Source of the DNA: Tridacna crocea
Taxonomy: Eukaryota > Mollusca > Bivalvia > Cardiida > Cardiidae
DNA: 64,000 bases
Assembly: GCA_943736015.1 (NCBI GenBank)
Contig: OX031062.1
Span: forward strand, 4,541,001-4,605,000
Direction of reading: 5' to 3'
Made by a program: the position numbers and the translations under genes. The notes below the pieces were generated by a model that saw nothing but the letters and a program-made list of their open reading frames with translations, was not told the origin of the DNA and did not search any database. Shown one piece after another: positions 1 to 9,987 of the stretch (its first letter is position 1; each line of letters begins with the position of its first letter).

Positions 1-780
1 AATTGATAATTATTCTTCTATTACATGTATATGATTTGTCTCAACACAGTACAAGTTATCAGTTGTTTAGACCATTACATGCATATCATTGCATGAGTTT
101 TGTTTGGTCCTGCACTAAGCCATGGTTTAATACACACCCAAATACAGATCTTGTCAGATCAAGACTGAATTACAAAGAACAAGATACATGTAAATGAAAG
201 GCAATGAACTCCAAAAAATACAGAAAATCTGTTGCAGCTGCTTCCAACTAAGGTACTGGAGACAATTTCAATTACTAGCAGACTGTTTAATAAGAGTCAG
301 TCTGCAAAAGCAACCAAACACACAACTGAACCACTGAATAAAATATCAAATATCAAAGGCATGCTGCTGGGTCTTGTTATGCAACAGTTTGCAAAGTTGT
401 GCAACACTAAAATAAGTCTGTCAGTGTGACCAAATGTAAGTCTTTTGATCATGTGCATGTGTGTAAGAACTTGAACATAAACACAACATGCTCGGGCCAA
501 TACTTGACTGCAGCTAGCTGTGGAAAATTTTGTCAAAAAAGGAGCATAACAAGGTCCAGTGTACAGTTATCTGCCCCTGTAGTATGCCCGCTTTTGCAAA
601 AGTATAAATTGTCCAAGTTTGAACTATTTTTGTTTATACTTTCAGTATTGGCAGAGATATGAGGAAATGCCTAAGACAAAAACAGGGCTGTTACCACAGG
701 CATTTATTTTATGACAAACTTTGCCACCCATATAATGTAATATATAAGGCAAGCCTGTCTTATATACAGTATAAGTGGCA
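1..780. other. No recognisable feature
   Basis: AT-rich sequence. I see no exon with convincing splice sites and no MITE end. Short open frames here have no recognisable motif. Confidence 0.5.
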
Positions 781-821
781 AGGTTTGTTATTAAACGAAT
801 GCCTATGACTGTGACAATACC

Positions 822-957
822 AGCATTTTCTCCTTTTCCCACAATATTTTCTACCACTTTAAAGACAGACCTAATCTTTCAAACCATATTCAAAATCTCA
901 CCAGAAAAGTCTTTCAAATTTGGACAGGTCAAAGATTTTGTTGTTTGGTAAAGAGTT
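822..957 (+). mobile_element. TTAA-hairpin MITE fragment, right half
   Basis: Begins inside the right palindrome arm and runs to a TTGTTTGGTAAAGAGTTA end. The left half is missing. Confidence 0.7.
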
Positions 958-1084
958 ACTAGTAAATGACAAAGCCAATATTTTGCTTATTTGCCATTAT
1001 AAAGATCTGTGTCACACAACAATAGATTGTGAATATTTGTTGAACAAAAGCATAACCCTTGACATGCTGAAAACAACCAGGTCT

Positions 1085-1150
1085 TCCTACTGACAGTGTA
1101 AATCAAGATCAGATCGTGCAGGACATGCATTCTAATCTATTATGGATCTA
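1085..1150. repeat. Remnant of a GATCAAGATCAGA foldback repeat
   Basis: Contains CAGTGTAAATCAAGATCAGA, a motif also seen near 18565, 24340 and 62900, where it forms inverted repeats. Confidence 0.4.
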
Positions 1151-1479
1151 AACTTTCATATATGTGACCCATCATGCAAAAGTGTCAACCTGTTCAGACT
1201 GCGCAAATTGTACCTAGTTATACACTCAGTTTTGACTTATCACTTCAAACTGACTTGCACTATCATTGATCTGTTTTCATCTAATTACCAGATGGTTCCT
1301 TTTTGAGTGACAGGTCACAATTATATTGTATGTAAATTCTCACCAAAACCATCCAGAATAGAATGTTTTGGAGAATTATATGCAAATTTAATAATTATGC
1401 AAAGCATTAGCATGGGAAAAGTGTAGATCAACATCAGATAGCACAGTGTCCTATGGGTTTCTTAGGCACTTCAACTATA

Positions 1480-1643
1480 AACCATTTATTGAAAAAACAA
1501 TATTCTGGACTGAATCAAATAGAAGGCATTTGCAGATGACAAATTAGATCTAACTGAAATGGCGTTTTCCGTCTTGAATGAGTAAAAAAGTGAAAAGGAG
1601 AAAATGCTGGTTACTAGCATTTTCTCCTTTTCCTTCAATGTTT
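1480..1643 (-). mobile_element. TTAA-hairpin MITE, right end missing
   Basis: Recognisable subterminal block and palindrome (centre GGTTACTAGC). It is cut where the next MITE begins. Confidence 0.6.
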
Positions 1644-1875
1644 TTAACCCATTATCACACAATCCCTACTTTTGACGCCCCTGAGAAAGAAGCCTTTTGA
1701 AAACACTGTGGGAAAAGGAGAAAATGCTGGTAACCAGCATTTTCTTCTTTTCCCACAGAGTTTTCTACCCTTCCCAGAACAAATTTCTATTTTTCAGTCA
1801 CCTTAAATATTTTGTCATCTGCAAATGCTTTCAATTTGGACCAGTTCAGAATTTTCTCGTGTGGTAATGAGTTAA
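1644..1875 (+). mobile_element. TTAA-hairpin MITE, type A
   Basis: Both TTAA ends present, 232 bp. The palindrome is nearly intact; the right arm has TTCTTC against GGAG in the left, so this copy is unpaired at one site. Confidence 0.9.
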
Positions 1876-1887
1876 AGAGCTTAAAGA

Positions 1888-1942
1888 GCTTCTTTCCCAG
1901 GGTTGTTGATACTCAGGATTATGTGGTATAGTAAAGAGTTAA
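1888..1942 (-). mobile_element. TTAA-hairpin MITE end fragment
   Basis: Only the CACACAATCC-side terminus is left, ending in TTAA shared with the next copy. Confidence 0.55.
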
Positions 1943-2085
1943 CCATACAATCCTGACTTTTCACAACCCCAAGAACAAATCAAAGCCTTTAGAAAACATT
2001 TTAGGAAAAAGAAAATTTTCTCCATTTCCCACAATAATTTCTACTTTATCAAAGGCAAATTCTATCATCTGAGCCACATTAAATT
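1939..2085 (+). mobile_element. TTAA-hairpin MITE, truncated, centre deleted
   Basis: TTAACCATACAATCC start. The palindrome centre is lost (AGGAAAAAGAAAATTTTCTCC) and the right terminus is missing. Confidence 0.65.
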
Positions 2086-2093
2086 TCATCTCT

Positions 2094-2313
2094 CTCCCAA
2101 AGAAGCCCTGGTTTTTACAATAAGTCTGGAGTACAAGTCTTTAGAAAACACTGTGGAAAAAAAGAAATTGATCATAACGAGCAATTTCTCCTTTTCCCAC
2201 TGTGTTTTCTAGCCTATCAGAAATCTTTCTGCCATTCTCATCGAATTCAAAATTGTCATCTGCAAACACTGAGTTTGGGACAGTTTAAAATTTGTCATTT
2301 GGGAAAGGGTTAA
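2094..2313 (+). mobile_element. TTAA-hairpin MITE, type C
   Basis: AAGCCCTGGTTTTTAC left end, arms with AACGAGCAATTTCTCC, and a CATTTGGGAAAGGGTTAA right end. Confidence 0.75.
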
Positions 2314-2379
2314 ATTGTCATCTACAATTGCCTTCAATTTAGAAAAGTCTACATTTCTTGTCTTGTAGTACTCAGTTAA
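2314..2379 (+). mobile_element. TTAA-hairpin MITE right-end fragment
   Basis: ATTGTCATCTACAATTGCC through to GTTAA. Right terminus only. Confidence 0.5.
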
Positions 2380-2604
2380 CCCTTTACCAAATGAAAAAAT
2401 TTTAGCCTGTCCAAATCGAAAGCATTTTGCAGATGACAATTTCATACTGCCTGAAATCGTGCAAATTTTCTTTGATAGGATAGAAAAGATTGTGGAAAAA
2501 GGAGAAAACGCTGGTTACCAGCATTTTCTCCTTTCCCCACAATGTTTTCAAAAGGCTTCTTTACCAGGGTCGTTAGAAGTCGGCATTGTGCAGTAATGGG
2601 TTAA
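2376..2604 (-). mobile_element. TTAA-hairpin MITE, type A
   Basis: Both TTAA ends present, palindrome intact apart from single changes. Shares its right TTAA with the next copy, which has the opposite orientation. Confidence 0.9.
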
Positions 2605-2829
2605 CTCATTACCATACAATCCCGACTGTTAACGACCCTGAGAAATAAGCCTTCTGAAAACATTGTGGGAAAAGGAGAAAATGCTGGTAACCAGCATTTT
2701 CTCCTTTTCCCACAGTGTTTTCTACCCTTCCTAAACCAAATTTTAATTTTTCGGTTACCTTTATATTGTCGTCTGCAAATGCTTTCAATTTGGTTCAGTA
2801 AAAAATTTTCTTGTGTGGTAAAGAGTTAA
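2601..2829 (+). mobile_element. TTAA-hairpin MITE, type A
   Basis: Both TTAA ends; palindrome intact. With the preceding copy it forms a 454-bp head-to-head pair sharing one TTAA. Confidence 0.9.
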
Positions 2830-3022
2830 GGGGCTTAAGGTTAACATTTTTCCTGTCAAACTGTGCCATTTTTAAACTGGTCTAAGAGATGGCTTGCACT
2901 GTGAAGGGTTGACCAAATTCCTAGGATGGTATATTGAATAGAACCTGTCCCTGTAAAGTGCCAAGTTATTGACCAATAAATCAGGCTGTTATTGAATTCA
3001 TTATCACCGACATGAAATCTTT

Positions 3023-3253
3023 TTAAGCCCTACCTTTACAATCCCAAGTTTTAATGACCCTGAGGTAATATTCCTTTTGAAAACATTATGGGGAAAGGAG
3101 CAAATTTTGATAACCAGCATTTTCTCCATTTCCCATAATGTTTTCTTCTCTTCCCAAAACAAATTTAAGAGTTTTCAGTGACATTTATTTTGTTGTCTTC
3201 ATATGCTTTCAATTTGGAGTAGTCTAAAATTTTGTAGTTTGGTAAAGAACTAA
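3023..3253 (+). mobile_element. TTAA-hairpin MITE, type A, diverged
   Basis: Left TTAA, degenerate palindrome, right end decayed to CTAA. Confidence 0.8.
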
Positions 3254-3280
3254 GCCTTATTCCCTTACCTTTGCAGTAAA

Positions 3281-3399
3281 TTAATCTTTTAGCAAATAGT
3301 AATCCATATTTTCACTGCCCCTGAAAAAGGAGGCTTTTTAAACATTGCTGGAAATGGAAAAAATACTGGTAACCAGCAGTTTTCTCTTTTTGAACACCT
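3281..3399 (+). mobile_element. TTAA-hairpin MITE, left half
   Basis: Left terminus and palindrome present; the sequence breaks off into an unrelated SINE-like repeat at 3400. Confidence 0.6.
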
Positions 3400-3622
3400 A
3401 TCCATCCTGGCGTCTCTTTTACCAGTACTCCACACAATATTCTTTCCTAGTCACTGGCTGCTTTCCCACATAACCATCATCTAAACAATGGTCAGTGGTG
3501 GGAGTGGAATGAATCCTGTTGCAATAACTATCATCCCTGGCTGAGCCAGGGATCAAACCCACAACCCCCTGTTCTAAAAAAACAATACGCTACCGTTGTG
3601 ACTGATCTACTGTGGCTCTGCT
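3400..3622 (-). mobile_element. SINE-like dispersed repeat
   Basis: Contains CACTGGCTGCTTTCCCACAT and a tRNA-like B-box region (GAGCCAGGGATCAAACCCAC) on the minus strand. Related to 49283-49440, with shorter matches at 17320-17420 and 29655-29760. Confidence 0.45.
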
Positions 3623-3799
3623 TTAACTCTTTACCTCACAATCCCGACTTTTATCGACCCTGAGAAAAATGCCTTTTGAAAATATTGTGGGAAAAGGAGA
3701 AAATGCTGATAACTGGCATTTTCTCCCTTTTCCACAATGTTTTTTTACCCTTCCCAAACCAAATTTTAATATTTGAGCCACATTTATTTTGTCATCTGC
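3623..3799 (+). mobile_element. TTAA-hairpin MITE, right end lost
   Basis: Left TTAA and palindrome present. The element stops at GTCATCTGCA, before the final ~50 bp. Confidence 0.75.
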
Positions 3800-3829
3800 A
3801 TTAAAACTGTGCGACTGTGTGGAAGGAGG

Positions 3830-4059
3830 TTAACTCTTTACCACTCGAGAAAATTTTTAGACTGGTCCAAATTGAAAGCATTTGCAGACGACAAAATAAA
3901 GGTGACTTAAAAATAGAAATTTGTTCTGGGAAGGGTAGAAAACACTGTGGGAAAAGGAGAAAATGCTGGTTACCAGCATTTTCTCCTTTTCCCATAGTGT
4001 TTTCAAAAGGCTTCTTTCTCAGGGGCGTCAAAAGTAGGAATTGTGTGGTAATGGGTTAA
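3830..4059 (-). mobile_element. TTAA-hairpin MITE, type A (GGGGCGTCAAAAG variant)
   Basis: Both TTAA ends. The outer arm pair reads CACTGTG/CATAGTG instead of the usual CATTGTG/CACAATG. Confidence 0.9.
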
Positions 4060-4083
4060 GTCCAGGATTTAACACTATTACTG

Positions 4084-4319
4084 TTAACCCTTTACCACAC
4101 AACAAAATTTTAGCATGGTACTTACTGAAAGCTTCACAGGTGATATTTTAAATGTTCCTCAACAAAGCACATAAAAATTGTTTTTAAAGAGGTAGAAAAA
4201 CTTGTGGATTACAAAAAAAAATCCTGGTTCTCAGCATTTTCTTCTTTTCCCACATTAAGTTTTCAAAGGCCTGCTTCCTCAGGATCATTAAAAGTCTGGA
4301 TTGTGCGGTAAAGGATTAA
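4084..4319 (-). mobile_element. TTAA-hairpin MITE, decayed palindrome
   Basis: Both TTAA ends remain, but the left arm is heavily mutated. Confidence 0.75.
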
Positions 4320-4530
4320 TATGGGATAAGTTTTCTTGTAGAGTATTAAGCTATTGATTATTGAATAGAAAACAATTTGAAATAAATACCTTCTTTGAGA
4401 AAATCACATGCTGACCCTTGTTATTTAGCGTACAACATTCAAAGGCACTTTAGAGCCCTAACCTAGTAATGGTGAAAATACAGACATACATGTATACCGT
4501 AAATATGCGGGCTGTTGTCCTGATATGACT
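4320..4530. other. No recognisable feature
   Basis: Unique-looking sequence. A possible minus-strand exon at 4395-4470 was considered and rejected. Confidence 0.4.
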
Positions 4531-4553
4531 GAGACCAGGGTCTGCATTCACCA

Positions 4554-5228
4554 GGGTTTTCCATGACGCACAAACCCTGCGTCATTAACGCAATTCTATT
4601 TCAAATGACCCCCAAAATAAATGAGAGTCCATCATCGGTGATGCAACTTTCCAAAATCTAAATAATGTACGAAGTTGAATGAAGCTTCATAATTCCAAGT
4701 CTGTTCTTGCTTCAATGTCGGACGAACACAGTTTTTTTTTTAACTACAGGGTTTATTTTAGATAAAAGTGGTTTTCTGGTAATTTAGTTATATAATAAGA
4801 CTGGTTTACGCCTTATTGCCGAAATAGGTTCTCTGTATTTCATAGCATATTTTATACGACTTCTGGTATATAAAAGTACACATTACCGGTCAGTGCAGTT
4901 AGCGGAAAAATAATGTCATGACGAAGAAAACCGTAGCATTCTTCTATCGTCTGCTTCCTACAACTGCCGTTCAAGCCACGTCAAGCAGCGATTCAGACGA
5001 AAATGTTTGGTCTGTCAAAAAGTGACACCGGCCTTTCCGTCAGAAAGGATCAACTGACTTTTCAATCTTGGAAGTTGGTGTTTAAAGGTAAAATGCATTA
5101 TAAATCATGCTTGAAGTTGATGACGAGAAAATCCACATTTTTGACCCCCAAAATTAATGAAATGACCCTCAACTAATGAGGAAGGGGGTCACAATGACCC
5201 CCAATTTTCAAAGCCAAGGGAAAACCTG
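4554..5228. mobile_element. hAT-like non-autonomous element
   Basis: A 675-bp insertion flanked by the 8-bp direct repeat ATTCACCA (4546-4553 and 5229-5236). Ends are GGGTTTTCC and GGAAAACCTG, near-complementary. Inside are several TGACCCCC blocks. A shorter relative is at 50552-50690. No transposase frame is visible. The hAT assignment rests on the 8-bp duplication and end sequence only. Confidence 0.65.
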
Positions 5229-5243
5229 ATTCACCAACCATTC

Positions 5244-5471
5244 TTAACCCTTTCACAAACAACAAAATTTTGGACTGGACCAAATTGAAAGCATTTGCAG
5301 ACGACAAATCAAATAAAATAGAAATTATGATTTTTGTCTATGATAGGGTAGAAAACATTGTAGGAAAAGGAGAAAATGCTGGTTACCAGCATTTTCTCCT
5401 TTTCCTACAGTGTTTTCAAAAGCTTCTTTCTAAGCATCGTTAAAACCAGGGATTGTGTGGGAAAGGCTTAA
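5244..5471 (-). mobile_element. TTAA-hairpin MITE with demonstrable TTAA duplication
   Basis: Inserted in CCATTCTTAAGAACATTC of the foldback element, giving TTAA on each side. The empty site exists in related copies at 51955-51975 and 21958-21980. Palindrome intact. Confidence 0.9.
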
Positions 5472-5475
5472 GAAC

Positions 5476-5620
5476 ATTCTCAGTCTTAATCTCCAAGTTT
5501 ATCTATACTTGAAAGAAACACAACTTCTAATTGGCTAAACAAATTGGTTTAGCCAATCAGAAGTTGTGTTTCTTTCCAAAAGAAAATTACAGAGAACAAG
5601 ACTAAGAATGTTCTTAACCA
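5476..5620. repeat. Foldback hairpin
   Basis: Inverted arms such as AAAGAAACACAACTTCTAAT and TCAGAAGTTGTGTTTCTTT around an AACAAATTGGTT centre, with outer arms GAACATTCTCAGTCTTA and AGACTAAGAATGTTC. Confidence 0.8.
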
Positions 5621-5818
5621 TTTACATGTACCACACATCAAAATTTCGTACCCATTGAAGCACAATTTTAAGAAAAAAACACATTTTTGATCATAAAGCA
5701 CAATTTTAAGAATAAATATTCTTATCAAATCAATTTAACTTTATGACTGTACAAAAAGAATCATTTTAAAACCATGGGGTTTTTGTCCACTTTTCAGTTA
5801 AGGGCATGGGGGTTTTGT

Positions 5819-5880
5819 CAGCATTTTCTCTATTTCCCACAATGTTTTCTACCATTTCAAAGACAGTTTCAACCATTTAA
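5819..5880 (+). mobile_element. TTAA-hairpin MITE right-arm fragment
   Basis: CAGCATTTTCTCTATTTCCC to AACCATTTAA, joined to the next copy. Confidence 0.55.
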
Positions 5881-6105
5881 CCCATTACCACACAATCCCT
5901 ACTTTTGACGCCCCTGTGAAAGAAGCCTTTAGAAAACATTGTGGGAAAAGGAGAAAATGCTGGTAACCAGCATTTTCTCCTTTTCCTGCAATGTTTTCTA
6001 CTCTTCACAAAACAAATTTCAAATTTTCGGTCACTTTTAATTTGTCGTCTGCAAATGCTTTCAATTTGGACAAGCCTAAAATATTGTCGTTTGGTAATGA
6101 GTTAA
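5877..6105 (+). mobile_element. TTAA-hairpin MITE, type A
   Basis: Both TTAA ends, intact palindrome except one change in the right arm (CCTGCAATG). Confidence 0.9.
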
Positions 6106-6116
6106 TCCATATTCAA

Positions 6117-6178
6117 TTTGTTGTCTGCTAGTGCTTTGAATCTGGACAAGTCCTGAGTTTTCTTTTTTGTTTGGTTAA
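6117..6178 (+). mobile_element. TTAA-hairpin MITE right-end fragment
   Basis: TTTGTTGTCTGCTAGTGC to TTTGGTTAAG. Confidence 0.45.
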
Positions 6179-6302
6179 GATTTTAATTGTAGTCTTGTAC
6201 AGGTATTATAACAAAATGTTTACACTACACTTGATGATTTATGGTTCTTTTGTCATAAAAGATAGCACCAATTAAATACAAAAAAAAGGTTTCAGAAAAT
6301 GG

Positions 6303-7434
6303 TTAACTCATTACCACATGACAAAATTTCAGGCTTGTCCAAATCTAAAGCATTCGCAGATGACAAAATAAAGTAAAAGTGTATGAAAATTTGAAATTTG
6401 TTTTGTGAAGGGTAGAAAACATTGTGAGACAAGAGCTTCGCAAAGCGGCGCATATACGCCCGAAGGGGCTTGTCAGTGAAATGAGTTGAAATGACGCAGA
6501 GTTATGGTTCATGTGCACTGCACTTCTCCATAATGTGTTCTATCGGTGTATGAAGTTGCAAGTTATTAGCTTTTATAATTTGGAAGTTATGGCCTGGACA
6601 AAAATTCAAACTGAAAATTAACAAAGGGCAATAAGTAAAAAAATAAAGGTCGCAGAGTTATGGTTCATGTGCAATGCACTTCTCCATAAAGTGTTCTTTC
6701 ACTATATGAGGTTGCAAGTTATTAGCTTTTATAGTTTGGAAGTTATGGCCTGGACAAAAATTCAAACTGAAAATTAACAAAGGGCAATAACTCAAAAAAT
6801 AGAAGTCACAGAGTTATGGTTCATGTGCGATGCACTTCTCCACAATGTTATCTATCAGTGTATGAAGTTCAAAGTTAATAGCTTTTATAGTTTAGAAGTT
6901 ATGGCCTGGACAAAAATTCAAACTGAAAATTAACAAAGGGCTGTAACTCAAAAAATAAAAGTGGCAGAGTTATGGTTCTTGTGCACTGCACTTCTCCATA
7001 ATGTGTTCTATCAGTGTATGTAGTTTCAATTTAATACCTTTTATGGTATGGAAGTTATGGCCTGAACAAAAATTCGAAGTGAAAAGTTGGTTATTTCAGA
7101 AATCAAGGGCAGATAATTTTGGAACGGAAACAGCGATAAAAATTCTAAGACCCAGGTGCACAACTAGACATCATGGAGATTCATTGTGGCAAGTTTCAAA
7201 TAATTCCGATGAAAACTGTAGGAGGAGTTGCGCACACAAGAAATTGCTAACGGACGGACGGACGGACGGACGGACGGACGGACGGACGACCGGGGGTATA
7301 ACATAATACGACCCTTCGGGCGTATAAAAAGGAGAAAATGCTGGTTACCAGCATTTTCTCCTTTTCCCTCAATATTTTCTAAAGGCTTCTTTCTCAGGGT
7401 TGTCAAAAGTAAGGATTCTGTGGTAAAGGGTTAA
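6303..7434 (-). mobile_element. TTAA-hairpin MITE interrupted by a HINE
   Basis: Both TTAA ends. The left palindrome arm is split after CATTGTG; the rest of the MITE resumes at ~7330 with AAGGAGAAAATGCTGG. The MITE is therefore older than the inserted element. Confidence 0.9.
6430..7329 (+). mobile_element. Pearl-like rolling-circle (HINE) element
   Basis: Starts ACAAGAGC, has a subterminal ATACGCCCGAAGGG whose complement recurs at the 3' end, then four ~155-bp core units (starting near 6496, 6652, 6808, 6965), an (ACGG)n block at 7251-7289, and a 3' hairpin (ATACG-CCC-TTC-GGGCGTAT). This layout matches described bivalve pearl elements, considered non-autonomous Helentron relatives. No Rep/Helicase frame. 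Confidence 0.8.
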
Positions 7435-7579
7435 CTCTTTATAAGAAGACAAAATTTCATGTGTCCAAATTGAAAGCATTAAATTTTGCAGATAAAAAAT
7501 GAAATCTGGCTCAAAAAATTGATTTTGTCTATGGATGAGTGAAAAAAACATCATGGGAAAAAGATAGAAGGCTGGTTAA
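7431..7579 (-). mobile_element. TTAA-hairpin MITE, left half
   Basis: Left terminus to the palindrome centre, where the next copy begins at TTAA. A related half recurs at 7817-7877. Confidence 0.65.
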
Positions 7580-7803
7580 CCCTTTACCATACAATCCTGA
7601 CTTTTAACACCCCTGTGAAAGAAAACCCTTTCAAAACATTGTGGGAAAAGGAGAAAATGCTGGTAACCAGCATTTTCTCCTTTTCTCACAATGTTTTCCA
7701 CCCTTCCCAAATCAAATTTGGATTTTTCAATCACATTTATTTTGTAGTCTGCAAATTCTTTTAATTTGGACCAGTCTAAAATTTTACTGTTTGGCAGAGA
7801 TTG
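7576..7803 (+). mobile_element. TTAA-hairpin MITE, type A
   Basis: Left TTAA and palindrome intact; right terminus mutated (GTTTGGCAGAGATTGA). Confidence 0.85.
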
Positions 7804-7816
7804 AAAATGTGGGGTT

Positions 7817-7881
7817 AAAAAAATTGATTTTGTCTATGAATGAGTAGAGAAAACATCATGGGAAAAAGAGAAAAGGATGTT
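7817..7881 (-). mobile_element. TTAA-hairpin MITE internal fragment
   Basis: Duplicate of 7511-7570 (AAATTGATTTTGTCTATG and following), suggesting local duplication of a half element plus its neighbour. Confidence 0.55.
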
Positions 7882-8109
7882 TTAAAACATTACCACACAA
7901 TCCCTACTTTTGACAACCCTGAGAAAGAAGCCTTTAGAAAACATTGTGGGAAAAGGAGAAAATGCTGGTAACCAGCATTTTCTCCTTTTCCCACAATGTT
8001 TTCTACCCTTCACAAACAAGTTTCAAATTTTCTATCACTTTTATTTTGTCGTCTGCAAATGCTCTCAATTTGGTCCAGTCTAAAATTTTGTCGTTTGGTA
8101 ATGAGTTAA
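7882..8109 (+). mobile_element. TTAA-hairpin MITE, type A
   Basis: Both TTAA ends and a perfect palindrome. Confidence 0.9.
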
Positions 8110-8267
8110 TTAACACTAGAGCGTTGAATTAAGAATAAGGAAATGGTGAATATAAAGTCAAAACAGTTCAAATGTTGCACATATGGTTTTCATCATTAAA
8201 ACTTTGTTGTAATCAATACCTGTCCAATTATCATACAACTTGGACACAAAGAAACTCTTATTACTCT

Positions 8268-8350
8268 TTACAAAATGGTCCCAAATTTTTATAACCCTGT
8301 GTGCTTTCTGTCAAGGTAGCATGAGAAAATGCTGGTAATACTAGTAACCA
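8268..8350 (+). mobile_element. Decayed TTAA-hairpin MITE left part
   Basis: ACTCTTTACAAAATGGTCCC followed by a rearranged GAGAAAATGCTGGTAATACT. Confidence 0.35.
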
Positions 8351-8418
8351 AAATACTTAAGTTTAACACTGTTTTAGCAGATTAAATTATATGAAGGCGA
8401 CCTATGAAATTACACATT

Positions 8419-8600
8419 TGTTTCCTGGCTTACTAACAGAACTTGCTATCCAAGCCACTTACTACTTTCTCACATGCATCAAAGGTGAGGGCTAAAAAAA
8501 AATTGCCAGAAGCAAGGCTTATCTGAATGCATTATCAAACATGCAAACACCAGTTCACAAGTCATAAACCCTAATCAATGAGCAGCCCGGCTGGTTTAAG
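8419..8600 (-). mobile_element. SINE-like repeat (TTTAACGCC family)
   Basis: CCAAGCCACTTACTACTTTC, TCACATGCATCAAAGGTGAG and a tRNA-like tail (CACAAGTCATAAACCCTAAT) match 29996-30258 and 30611-30777. Confidence 0.5.
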
Positions 8601-8767
8601 GGTAAAAAACATTGTGAAGGGTCAAGCTTATCTTCAAAGACATTAATTATTTACTGATTGCATGCTAGATGAAATAGAATCACACAAGACAATCAACATT
8701 AATGTGAAATCAGTATATGGATCAGAGAAACCAGAGTTGATGAAGAAATCTGGCCAGCTTTTTTTTC

Positions 8768-9000
8768 TTAATCACTTTTATACCATACAATCCTAACTTT
8801 TAACAACCTTGAGAAATAAAGGTTTTGAAAACATTGTAGGAAAAGGAGAAAATGCTGGTAACCAGCATTTTCTCCTTTTCCAAAAATGTTTTCTTTCCTT
8901 CTCAAATCACATTTCAATTTTTGATTCACATCTATTTTGTCCCCTGCAAACACTTTCAATTTGGACTAGTCCAATATTTTGTTGTTTGGTAAAGAGTTAA
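8768..9000 (+). mobile_element. TTAA-hairpin MITE, type A
   Basis: Both TTAA ends; palindrome intact in the inner part; shares its right TTAA with the next copy. Confidence 0.88.
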
Positions 9001-9220
9001 CTCTTTACAAAACAATGAAGTTCTAGACTCGTCGAAACTGAAAGTATCTGCACATAATAAATATCATAAGCTGAAATGATGGTTATTGTCTATGAAACAG
9101 TAGAAACATTGTAGAAAGAAGTGAAAATGCTATTTACCAGCATTTTCTCCTTCTTCCACAATGTCTGCTAGAGGTTTCTCTCTCAGGGTCCTTGAAATTC
9201 AGGATTTTGTGGTAAGGGGC
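8997..9220 (-). mobile_element. TTAA-hairpin MITE, diverged
   Basis: Left TTAA shared with the previous copy; right TTAA lost (GGTAAGGGGCAAA); palindrome partly decayed. Confidence 0.8.
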
Positions 9221-9321
9221 AAAACAAGGTTACAAAGAAACCTTTTGAAATAGATAAGTCTCAGAATTCAGGAGAAGAGTCTGGTAATCATTTATTTTTT
9301 CGCCATTTTGCTATGTTGTTT

Positions 9322-9541
9322 TTAAGCCATTACCACACAATCCCTACTTTTAACAACCCTGAGAAAAGAACCTTTACAAAACATTGTAGGAAAAGGAGAA
9401 AATGCTGGTAACCAGCATTTTCTCCTTTTCCCACAATGTTTTCCATAGTATCAAAGACAAACTCTATCCTTTGAACAATGTTTAAACTGTCATAGATCTG
9501 CAAATGCTTTGAATCTGTCTTTATGTGTGGTAAAGGGTTAA
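9322..9541 (+). mobile_element. TTAA-hairpin MITE, type A
   Basis: Both TTAA ends, good palindrome, right half shortened. Confidence 0.88.
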
Positions 9542-9577
9542 GCCTTTAACTCTATATCAGACAGCACCATTGTCCAA

Positions 9578-9781
9578 ATTTTACCAAACAACAAAAGTTT
9601 AGACTGGTCCAAGTTCAAAGGATTTGCAGACATAAAATTAAACGTTACTGAACAAATTATTTTTGTTTTTGATATGGAACAAAAAAGTGCGGGAAAAGGA
9701 GAAATGCTGGTTTCCACAATGTTGTCAAACGCCTTCTCCTACAGGGTCGTTAAAAATCGGGATTGTGTGGTTATGGATTAA
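9578..9781 (-). mobile_element. TTAA-hairpin MITE with deleted right arm
   Basis: Left arm GGGAAAAGGAGAAATGCTGG is followed directly by TTTCCACAATG, so most of the right arm is missing. Confidence 0.75.
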
Positions 9782-9987
9782 AGCATAATATTTACCTGAA
9801 AACAAACTAACTATAGCCTTAACATCTCTGATTAAAAAAAATCAGGTTTGTTGAACAAGAGACAAAATCATGAGTTACACTGGTCCTCTGACATACAAGC
9901 AATAACTAATAGCTGATGGTTTCGACCAAGGTCAGCCTGCATGGACTATAAAGGCTGACCTGTGTTGATAAATTCATTTTGTAGAGT

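Larger units (their letters stand above)
4531..5620. mobile_element. Foldback MITE (ATTCACCAACCATTCTTAAG family) split by two insertions
   Basis: The outer element starts GGTCTGCATTCACCA and ends with the hairpin at 5476-5620. An hAT-like element and a TTAA MITE sit inside it. Related uninterrupted sequence on the opposite strand is at 51890-51985 and 21926-21990. Confidence 0.6.

Noticed and set aside
4395-4470. Possible minus-strand exon of the ankyrin gene (donor-like AAG|gtattt)
   Set aside because: The phase does not fit exon 2, every acceptor choice either brings a stop or lacks ankyrin motifs, and the peptide is not ankyrin-like.
5244-8109. CRISPR-like array of spaced palindromes
   Set aside because: The palindromes are centres of ~230-bp elements with TTAA ends in mixed orientation, in a eukaryotic genome.
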